From an uncultured Haloferula sp. (GTDB lineage: Bacteria > Verrucomicrobiota > Verrucomicrobiae > Verrucomicrobiales > Akkermansiaceae): 8,514 nucleotides of DNA. Below the pieces are notes generated by a model. That model saw only the letters and a program-made list of their open reading frames with translations. It ran no database searches and was not told the DNA's origin. The stretch covers positions 1 to 8,514 of the forward strand of contig CAMLOZ010000120.1 in assembly GCA_946481625.1 (NCBI GenBank). The letters are read 5' to 3'. Made by a program: the position numbers and the translations under genes. This document shows, in pieces, positions 1-4,820 of the stretch (position 1 is the stretch's first letter; each line of letters opens with the position of its first letter).

Positions 1-837
1 GCCGGTGCGGGTGATGTTCCAGATTTCCGTTTCGGGGAGGTCTTCGAGGTCGCGCCAGAAGCGGCCGCTGGGGATGCCGCCGATGCGGAGGATCTTCCCG
101 GGAGGGCGCTCGCGGAGCATGCGGTCGGGATCGGGCAGGCAGAGTTCGCCGAGGGCCTCGCGCAGGCCGCTGGTGGCCTCCACGGCGACGGGTGCGCCGA
201 GATCGATGCAGAAGTGGAAGACGTGTTCCTGATCCTCCGGCTCCAGGTCGCCGACCATGACGACAAGGCCGCGGAAGAGGTCCTCGCGAAGCCAGAGGGA
301 GAGTTCCGCGACGGAGAAATTCAGCGGGCGGATCGAGTGGGCCGGAGACTCGGACGGGGGAGCCCACTCGCCGGGTTGGAATTCTTCCTCAAGCTCGACG
401 TTCCAATGCCATGGAGCGCGCTGGGTCCAGGCTGAAAGCTCGCCGCTGCCTGCGTGCTCGCCGAAGATGCCGGGCTGGGTGATCGCCTGGGGTGCGCCGG
501 TGCCGCGGAAGCGCTCCGGGCGATCGGCGGTGAGGGCGAGGAGCGGGCGGCCCTGGTAGTAAGCCTCGACCACGGCGGGGAGGAGCTCGGCGACCGCGGT
601 GCCGCTGGTGGTGACGACGGCGCAGGGCTCGCCGGTGGCCATGGTGCGGCCGAGGGCGAAGAAGCCGGCGCTGCGTTCCTCGAAGTGGCGCCAGATGCGG
701 GCGATGCCGGCGGCTTCGGCACGGGCGAGGACTTCGACGAGGGCGGCATTCCGGGCGCCGGCACAGATCACGAACTCGCGGATGCCGTGGAGTAGGCAGG
801 TATCGATGGTGGTGCAGGCGGAGTCCCAGGTGGTCAC
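1..837 (-). CDS. menD: MenD, SEPHCHC synthase (partial, N-terminal half)
   Basis: This is the first 279 codons of the ThDP-dependent enzyme that joins 2-oxoglutarate to isochorismate in menaquinone synthesis; a full MenD is about 550 residues, so the C-terminal ThDP-binding part lies beyond the left edge. GTG at 835-837 is the start: an in-frame TAA lies seven codons upstream and the next ATG is at residue 66, inside conserved sequence. Seen in the translation: CAGARNAAL (25-33, matching PGSRSTPL with the substrate-binding Arg), HFEERSAGFFALG (51-63, with the Glu that activates ThDP), TSGTAVAELLPAVVEA (77-92), TADRP (103-107), then an Ala-Pro-Gln-Ala-Ile / Gln-Pro-Gly segment. After that comes a poorly conserved linker and the start of the middle domain (LRIGGIPSGRFW). 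Oddities: PGSR is AGAR, and the linker looks short. No Shine-Dalgarno precedes the GTG. It points away from all its neighbours. The family call is firm because the motifs occur in the right order. Confidence 0.93.
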   Translation of the reverse strand, partial: MTTWDSACTTIDTCLLHGIREFVICAGARNAALVEVLARAEAAGIARIWRHFEERSAGFFALGRTMATGEPCAVVTTSGTAVAELLPAVVEAYYQGRPLLALTADRPERFRGTGAPQAITQPGIFGEHAGSGELSAWTQRAPWHWNVELEEEFQPGEWAPPSESPAHSIRPLNFSVAELSLWLREDLFRGLVVMVGDLEPEDQEHVFHFCIDLGAPVAVEATSGLREALGELCLPDPDRMLRERPPGKILRIGGIPSGRFWRDLEDLPETEIWNITRTG

Positions 838-861
838 GCGGCGGAGTTTGGGAGCTTAACC

Positions 862-900
862 GCGGATGAACAGGATGAACGCGGATGAACGCGGATGAAC
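862..900. repeat. Tandem GCGGATGAAC decamer repeat
   Basis: There are four head-to-tail copies of GCGGATGAAC: three perfect (862-871, 881-890, 891-900) and one 9-bp variant, AGGATGAAC (872-880). The array sits 25 bp upstream of the menD GTG, read in the opposite direction to menD. Similar degenerate 10-bp repeats are, to my knowledge, scattered through intergenic DNA of several Verrucomicrobiota and Planctomycetota. They have no assigned function. Confidence 0.85.
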
Positions 901-1000
901 CACCCGACTTGGGTCAAGATTTTGGACCAAGCAGCGGTGTCTTCAGGCAAGGTGAAATCCGGTTCCCGAAGTCGTGAGGTTGCGGGGGAATTGGGTTTTT

Positions 1001-1030
1001 ACCGCGAAAGGTCGCGAAACAGACGCGAAA
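1001..1030. repeat. Three CGCGAAA units at 10-11 bp spacing
   Basis: CGCGAAA occurs at 1003-1009, 1013-1019 and 1024-1030, a spacing of 10 and 11 bp. It is a different sequence from the upstream GCGGATGAAC array but has nearly the same period and the same purine-rich orientation on the plus strand. Confidence 0.7.
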
Positions 1031-1051
1031 TCTGAAAGGCAGGAAGAGAGG

Positions 1052-1109
1052 AACCACCGAATACACGGAAGATGGTTTCGGTACCAGGATGGATGGGATA
1101 GATAGGATT
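1052..1109. repeat. CCGAATACACGG element and GGAT-rich stretch
   Basis: ACCACCGAATACACGGAAG (1053-1071) resembles one unit of a short repeat type common in intergenic DNA of these bacteria. About 16 bp later, 1087-1109 is made of imperfect GGAT/GATAG units. Both are purine-rich on the plus strand like the two arrays upstream. That they belong to known families is recollection, not a search result. Confidence 0.45.
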
Positions 1110-1272
1110 TGAGGCGGGTGAGAGAACGAAAGGGCTGTATCGATCATTCTCCCGCGGTCAGGCGGGAAAGACCCACCACCTTTTTTACCGCGGTTCCATC
1201 ATCGGGAGGTGGGGACCATTTGCCGCCGCGGAGCATGAAGGCGTTGCGCTGGAGCATGGCAAGGCGCCGGAG

Positions 1273-1310
1273 GGGAGGCAGCTTGCTCAAGCTTCCTCCC
1301 ACTTTTTTTT
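1273..1310 (+). terminator. Hairpin with T-run, no gene upstream
   Basis: GGGAGGCAGCTT (1273-1284) pairs with AAGCTTCCTCCC (1289-1300) with one mismatch and a GCTC loop, and AC followed by eight T (1303-1310) comes straight after. This is the form of an intrinsic terminator for rightward transcription. No rightward gene ends here, so it either ends an unannotated transcript or is a dispersed hairpin repeat. Confidence 0.5.
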
Positions 1311-1402
1311 CAGCGGCTCGCGGAATGGATCGCTCACGTCCCCGATGGTAGGGCAAATGTGGCGGTAACGCACCCGGAAAAGTCCGGGGCCGAGGAGCGA
1401 GC

Positions 1403-1430
1403 CTTCCATCATTACCCCCACTTTGTAATT
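1403..1430 (+). promoter_or_regulatory. Possible promoter for the NfeD-stomatin operon
   Basis: TGTAAT at 1424-1429 is a fair -10 hexamer and would place transcription start near 1437. No good -35 is visible; CTTCCA at 1403-1408 is weak with 15-bp spacing. If real, it leaves a leader of about 44 nt before the ATG at 1481 and argues against the in-frame ATG at 1439. Confidence 0.2.
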
Positions 1431-1480
1431 CGCGGGGGATGGGTAGCGTGTTAGGAGAAAAGGCGAACCCGCAGAATATC

Positions 1481-1924
1481 ATGCCACTCGACGCTAAAAC
1501 CCTCTGGCTCCTGGTAGGGGTCGTGCTGATCATGGCGGAATTTTTCGCCCCGGGGGTGATCATCGTGTTTTTCGGGGTCGGCGCGATTATCACGGCGATC
1601 ACGACTTGGGCTGGCTTGACCCCGGAGGTGGGGTCCCAGGCTGCGGTATTCGCGACGACTTCCGTGGTCCTGCTCTTCGGCCTGCGGCGGTATGTGAAGC
1701 AGTGGTTCGTGGGAACTTCGACTCATCTGGACGGTGGCGACGACGATTTCACCGGGCGCGAGGCGCGGGTGGTGATCTCGCTGCCGGGTCACGGCGGTGA
1801 TGGACAGGTCGAGATCAAGGGCGCGAACTGGAAAGCCCGGAGCGAGGTCGCGATTCCGGCCGGTTCCACGGTGATCATCGAGCGCCGCGAAGGCCTCACC
1901 TTCCACGTCCGCCCCCGCCTCTGA
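1481..1924 (+). CDS. Short NfeD-family membrane protein
   Basis: A 147-aa protein of the short NfeD type (no ClpP-like protease domain), the usual genetic partner of SPFH/stomatin proteins. Three hydrophobic segments are visible (about residues 7-24, 26-44 and 54-69), the first with the family-like AEFFAPG turn. A soluble C-terminal part of about 70 residues follows, containing FTGREARV and ending in a TVIIERREGLTFHV strand, as expected of the NfeD OB-fold. It is probably an inner-membrane protein with the OB-fold on one side, helping organise or stabilise the stomatin complex (known of the family, not shown here). ATG at 1481 is chosen because it sits just before the first membrane segment; an in-frame ATG at 1439 would add 14 polar residues. 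AGGAGA at 1453-1458 is too far away to serve the 1481 start. The stomatin gene begins 19 bp after its stop, so the two are probably co-transcribed. Confidence 0.88.
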   Translation: MPLDAKTLWLLVGVVLIMAEFFAPGVIIVFFGVGAIITAITTWAGLTPEVGSQAAVFATTSVVLLFGLRRYVKQWFVGTSTHLDGGDDDFTGREARVVISLPGHGGDGQVEIKGANWKARSEVAIPAGSTVIIERREGLTFHVRPRL

Positions 1925-1943
1925 GATTCCCCAACATTGATCT

Positions 1944-2942
1944 ATGAAAGCCATCCTCGGATTCACGCTCCTCGCCCAGAACAGCGGCAATTTCGGTGTC
2001 GCCCTGATCATCGCCCTGGTGGCGGTGGTCGTGGTCGCGCTGATCAAAACCGCCCGGATCGTGCCGCAGCGGCAGGCGCATATCGTCGAGCGCCTGGGGA
2101 AATACCACAAGACGCTGGAGGCTGGCTTTCACATCCTGATCCCTTTCATCGACCGGGTGGCCTACAAGCACTCGTTGAAGGAAGTGGCGATGGACGTGCC
2201 GCCGCAGTTTTGCATTACCAAGGATAACATCGCGATCGAGATCGACGGCTTGCTCTACATGCAGGTGCTGGATGCAAAGCTCGCCTCGTACGGCATCGAT
2301 AACTACTACTACGCGGCTTCGCAGCTCGCACAGACGACGCTGCGCTCGGAGATCGGCAAGCTGGAGCTGGACCGCACCTTCGAGGAGCGGGACACGATCA
2401 ACGCGCAGGTGATTGCCGCGCTGGACAAGGCTTCCGAGCCCTGGGGTCTGAAGATCACGCGCTACGAGATCGCGAACATCAAGCCGCCGCAATCCGTGCA
2501 GGACGCGTTGGAAAAGCAGATGCGCGCGGAGCGCGAACGCCGCGCCACCATCGCCCTTTCCGAAGGCCAGCGCGAGGCACAGATCAACGTGGCCGAAGGG
2601 CAGAAGCAAGAGGTCATCAAGCAATCCGAGGCGAAGAAGCTGAGCCAGATCAACGAGGCCGAGGGCAAGGCCCGCGAGATCGAGTTGCTGGCGAACGCGA
2701 CGGCGGAAGGGATCATCCGGATCGCGCAGGCGACCCAGCAACCGGGCGGCAAGGACGCGGTGAATTTGCGGATCGCGGAGCAGTACATCATCCAGTTCGG
2801 CAATCTCGCGAAGGAGACGAACACGCTGATCCTGCCGCAGAACCTGAGCGACATCGGCGGGGCGGTGGCGGGGCTCTCGAAGATCCTGGACGTGGCGAAG
2901 CAGGGAGGCTCGCAGGGCATCGTGCCGCCGCCGTTGCGATGA
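1944..2942 (+). CDS. Stomatin/paraslipin-type SPFH protein (QmcA-like)
   Basis: A 332-aa SPFH (band 7) protein, close in layout to E. coli QmcA (about 305 aa). Residues 17-36 form a single hydrophobic anchor, followed by KTARIVPQRQAHIVERLGKY and TLEAGFHILIPFIDRV, the typical start of the band 7 domain. SKDN-like ITKDNIAIEIDGLLYMQV, LDRTFEERDTIN and PWGLKITRYEIANIKPP follow in family order. Residues about 185-260 are rich in Glu, Lys, Ala and Gln (AEGQ/EAEGK units) and should form the long coiled coil on which these proteins oligomerise. The C-terminal section (LILPQNLSDIGGAVAGL) is typical of the paraslipin branch. It probably forms large ring or cage assemblies in the inner membrane with the upstream NfeD protein. 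No Shine-Dalgarno is visible before the ATG; the start fits the family N-terminus. A strong terminator follows about 37 bp after the stop. Confidence 0.95.
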   Translation: MKAILGFTLLAQNSGNFGVALIIALVAVVVVALIKTARIVPQRQAHIVERLGKYHKTLEAGFHILIPFIDRVAYKHSLKEVAMDVPPQFCITKDNIAIEIDGLLYMQVLDAKLASYGIDNYYYAASQLAQTTLRSEIGKLELDRTFEERDTINAQVIAALDKASEPWGLKITRYEIANIKPPQSVQDALEKQMRAERERRATIALSEGQREAQINVAEGQKQEVIKQSEAKKLSQINEAEGKAREIELLANATAEGIIRIAQATQQPGGKDAVNLRIAEQYIIQFGNLAKETNTLILPQNLSDIGGAVAGLSKILDVAKQGGSQGIVPPPLR

Positions 2943-3056
2943 AGTTCCAAGTGAGAAGTTCCAAGTGCCAATGAAGAAGGGGGCGTGAAACACGCCCCCT
3001 TTCTCTTTCTTCCAATTGCCTTTCCTTGGAACTTGGAACTTCTCACTTGGGAACTT
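2942..3056. repeat. Large inverted repeat of AAGTTCCAAGT units around a terminator
   Basis: The 25-bp left arm at 2942-2966 (two AAGTTCCAAGT copies) is repeated as its reverse complement at 3031-3056, identical but for one inserted base. The terminator hairpin lies between the arms. The left arm starts at the last base of the stomatin stop codon. A related direct copy lies at 3479-3510. Confidence 0.85.
2979..3012 (+). terminator. Intrinsic terminator of the NfeD-stomatin operon
   Basis: GGGGGCGTG (2979-2987) and CACGCCCCC (2991-2999) form a perfect 9-bp stem with an AAA loop, followed by a T-rich tract (3000-3012). The minus-strand flank (CTTCTTCATT) is only moderately T-rich, so it may also stop rnpB transcription coming from the right. 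Confidence 0.9.
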
Positions 3057-3072
3057 CCCGGAGGGAGAAAGC

Positions 3073-3461
3073 GGCCGCTCTCCTGTAAGCCGGATTCTGT
3101 CTCCCCCCGCCTTTGCGGAGGTGGATGATCATTTCTCTCCCCGCTTGCGCGGGAGCCCGCTTGCGCGGACTGCGACTAATACCCGGAGATACGACGGGCG
3201 GGCAGCCCTTCCCCTGTTCTGTCTTGCACCACGCGAGGTTTGCCGTGCCGCGCCGGTTACCCGGACACGCGGTGGGCTCTTACCCCACCCTTTCACCCTT
3301 ACCTGTGCCCTTGCGGGCCATCGGCGGTATGCTCTCTGCTGCACTGTCTGTCCGGGAGCCTTGACGCTCCCGTCCCCCTTTTTCAAGAGGCGCGTTGCCC
3401 TGCGGTGTCCGGACTTTCCTCGACCTTGCAAGCAAGGCCGCGATCACCCGGAGAGCGGCGG
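3073..3461 (-). ncRNA. rnpB: RNase P RNA, bacterial class A
   Basis: This is the catalytic RNA that trims tRNA 5' leaders. On the minus strand the 5' conserved core GAGGAAAGTCCGG is at 3409-3421, GGTAAGAGCCCACC at 3271-3284 with GGGTGAAAGGGTGGGG beside it, and the 3' core ACAGAATCCGGCTTA at 3086-3100. The ends are set by helix P1: GCCGCTCTCC (minus strand, 3450-3459) pairs perfectly with GGAGAGCGGC (3074-3083). The length of about 390 nt is normal. A GGGTATTAG segment near 3178-3186 looks like the loop that binds the tRNA CCA end. One peripheral region carries two copies of the hairpin-forming CCCGCTTGCGCGG (3140-3152 and 3156-3168). A CCAGCC/GGCTGG hairpin (3464-3478) lies just outside the 5' end. 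Open reading frames across this stretch are not genes. Confidence 0.97.
3140..3168. repeat. Tandem duplicated hairpin inside rnpB
   Basis: CCCGCTTGCGCGG occurs twice, 16 bp apart (3140-3152 and 3156-3168). Each copy can fold on itself in the RNA (CCGC...GCGG around a GCAA-type loop), giving two successive small stem-loops in a variable region of RNase P RNA. Confidence 0.8.
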
Positions 3462-3463
3462 GG

Positions 3464-3510
3464 CCAGCCTACGGCTGGAAGTTCCAAGTGAAAAGGTCCA
3501 AGTTCCAAGG
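3464..3510. repeat. CCAGCC hairpin and AAGTTCCAAG repeat upstream of rnpB
   Basis: CCAGCC TAC GGCTGG (3464-3478) is a perfect 6-bp stem at the 5' edge of rnpB and lacks a T-run on either side. It is joined directly to AAGTTCCAAGTG (3479-3490), an AAAAGG spacer and TCCAAGTTCCAAGG (3497-3510). These match the repeat units on the far side of rnpB. The rnpB promoter must lie in or near this element, but I cannot assign -35 and -10 boxes. Confidence 0.7.
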
Positions 3511-3531
3511 AGAGGCAGGACGACGCGCAGA

Positions 3532-3906
3532 TCACCGGCGTTTTCCGAAATAGCGGCGGGACACGGACCACAGGGCCCAAAGGCTCATCGCGCCATAAAG
3601 GCCCGCGATTGCCGAAAGGGCGATCCCTTCCGCAAGATCCACGGATTTCGCTCCACCCACAATGATCTCGCGGAGGAAGCTTCCGACGACCCACAAGGCT
3701 CCGGCAGCGGTGGGGCCGAAGTAGAGCCAGACGCCCCAAAAGATGATCGGCTTGGTTCGCGGATGGACCGCCGTGGCATGCGACGGGCCCTTGGCCGTAC
3801 CCATTTCCCAAGGTGCCGTGGATGAGAACGAATCCAAGGGTGCCCCACATTCAGCGCAGCGGGAGGCCCCCGGCTCATTGGGATGGCCACAACGGATGCA
3901 AATCAT
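3532..3906 (-). CDS. Zinc-ribbon protein with two membrane segments
   Basis: A 124-aa protein opening with a zinc ribbon, CIRCGHPNEPGASRCAECG, whose four cysteines (C3, C6, C17, C20) form two CXXC knuckles. A polar linker of about 30 residues leads to a hydrophobic segment at about 53-73 (IIFWGVWLYFGP...), a short loop, a second hydrophobic segment at about 93-115 and a basic tail (SRRYFGKRR). Such proteins usually place the ribbon in the cytoplasm as a binding or sensing module; the partner is unknown and I assign no function. ATG at 3904-3906 is chosen because zinc-ribbon proteins normally begin just before the first CXXC; an in-frame TTG at 3936 would add ten residues. Neither has a clear Shine-Dalgarno. 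It lies 86 bp downstream of the DUF456 gene and about 70 bp upstream of rnpB on the same strand. Confidence 0.8.
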   Translation of the reverse strand: MICIRCGHPNEPGASRCAECGAPLDSFSSTAPWEMGTAKGPSHATAVHPRTKPIIFWGVWLYFGPTAAGALWVVGSFLREIIVGGAKSVDLAEGIALSAIAGLYGAMSLWALWSVSRRYFGKRR

Positions 3907-3992
3907 ACGCCCGGGAGTGATGTCGTCCCTATCCAAGACCCCGAGGCAAACATTCCTACGGGGTGATCACAACCCGATTCCGCCGACCGGCT

Positions 3993-4541
3993 TCAACCGA
4001 TCCAGAAGCAATCCACGAAGAACCATACGATCATCACGATCCCGATCGCGAGCTTCATGCCCATGCCGGCGACGGTGCCGACGACGGAGCCGACTCCGGA
4101 GACGGCGGCGGGTTTGAGCTCCTGTTTCGCGAAGAGCTTCTCGAAGGCAAAGGCTCCGATCAGGGGACCGGCGATGAGTCCGACGGGGAAGAAGAACATG
4201 CCGACGATGCCGCCCAGCAGGGCGCCCCAGGCCCCCCATTTGGTCCCGCCGAACCACTTCGTGCCCGCGGCACCGGCGGCAAATTCGAAGATCTGCGAGA
4301 CGGTAAGGAGCACGGTGAGGATCACAAAGGTCCACCATTCCATCCCGGATTGCTCCCGCCCGAGCATGAGCCGGTGGGCGATGGCAGCAAAGAGCAGGAT
4401 CAGGTGGCCGGGCAGGATCGGGATGATGCAGCCGACCAGTCCGGCGACCAGCAAACAGGACGTGATGAGCCAGGCGACGCCGGTGCCAACACCGTGCCAG
4501 CCCCCCCATTGGGTGACCGTTTGCCAAGCTGAATCCCACAT
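3993..4541 (-). CDS. DUF456 family membrane protein
   Basis: A 182-aa, very hydrophobic protein matching the DUF456 pattern. GLVGCIIPILPGHLILL (about 34-50) is the characteristic G-x-x-x-P-x-x-PG segment, and KWFGGTKWGAWGALLGGIVG followed by FFPVGLIAGPLIGAFAFE (about 95-132) is the glycine-rich core expected of the family. Hydrophobic stretches near residues 22-54, 69-88, 101-130 and 154-180 suggest four to five inner-membrane helices. The family has no established biochemical role, so function is unassigned. The start is the ATG at 4541 with no Shine-Dalgarno before it; its N-terminus is tryptophan-rich. It is divergent from the propeller gene across 279 bp and is followed on the same strand by the zinc-ribbon gene, possibly as one transcript. 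Confidence 0.88.
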   Translation of the reverse strand: MWDSAWQTVTQWGGWHGVGTGVAWLITSCLLVAGLVGCIIPILPGHLILLFAAIAHRLMLGREQSGMEWWTFVILTVLLTVSQIFEFAAGAAGTKWFGGTKWGAWGALLGGIVGMFFFPVGLIAGPLIGAFAFEKLFAKQELKPAAVSGVGSVVGTVAGMGMKLAIGIVMIVWFFVDCFWIG

Positions 4542-4820
4542 CGCGCGGGAGGGTAGCCGGGATTTCGGACCGGTCGAGGGCGATTCGGAGCCGCCGCAGT
4601 TGTCCTACAGACCTCGTTTACGCATCTGAAAACGGGGGTCGAACGGTCCATCTGCGCAGCCCGCACTAAAGAACTAGGTAAAAGGGGAGCTTGCTAAACC
4701 GGTTTTACTTTTGGCGTATGGACGGCGTCCATCCGCGGTGGGGACAGGGCTTGTCATAACCCGTCACTTTGCCACCCTCGCCGTAAACCCGATCCGCCAC
4801 TCCGACGTAACCAAGCACTC
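4542..4820. promoter_or_regulatory. Divergent intergenic region with two palindromes
   Basis: This 279-bp gap separates DUF456 (leftward) from the propeller gene (rightward) and must hold both promoters. AAACCGGTTT (4696-4705) is a perfect 10-bp palindrome, and ATGGAC GGC GTCCAT (4718-4732) is a perfect inverted repeat with 6-bp arms. Either could be an operator. TTGTCA (4751-4756) resembles a -35 box, but no -10 lies at proper spacing. No RNA gene or small ORF is supported. Confidence 0.4.

Larger units (their letters stand above)
838..1480. other. Gene-free intergenic region rich in short repeats
   Basis: About 640 bp between menD and the NfeD gene with no credible protein-coding gene. The short open frames here are low-complexity translations of repeats and match no family I know. 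In order it holds the GCGGATGAAC tandem array, three CGCGAAA units (1003-1030), a CCGAATACACGG element (1057-1068), a GGATGGAT/GATAGGAT stretch (1087-1109), a hairpin with a T-run (1273-1310), a small CCCGGA/TCCGGG hairpin (1373-1388) and possible promoter sequence before the NfeD gene. Confidence 0.7.

Noticed and set aside
862..900. Possible CRISPR array
   Set aside because: Units are only 10 bp and contiguous, with no spacers and no cas genes nearby.
914..1147. 77-codon open frame on the minus strand
   Set aside because: It reads through short repeats (CGCGAAA, CCGAATACACGG, GGAT units) and gives low-complexity peptide with no recognisable domain.
1144..1602. 152-codon open frame on the minus strand
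   Set aside because: Half is antisense to the NfeD gene. The rest reads through the hairpin region and matches no family I know, though a gene fossil or repeat-encoded peptide cannot be excluded.
1896..2993. 365-codon open frame on the minus strand
   Set aside because: It is antisense to the clear stomatin gene and crosses its terminator.
3016..3825. 269-codon plus-strand open frame and others over 3113-3491
   Set aside because: They lie over RNase P RNA, whose conserved cores and P1 pairing explain the sequence.
4620..4680. tRNA-like GGTCGAAC sequence
   Set aside because: No acceptor or anticodon stem can be built around it.
4751..4788. Sigma-70 promoter from TTGTCA to GTAAAC
   Set aside because: The spacing is 26 bp, too long for a standard promoter, so I did not call it.
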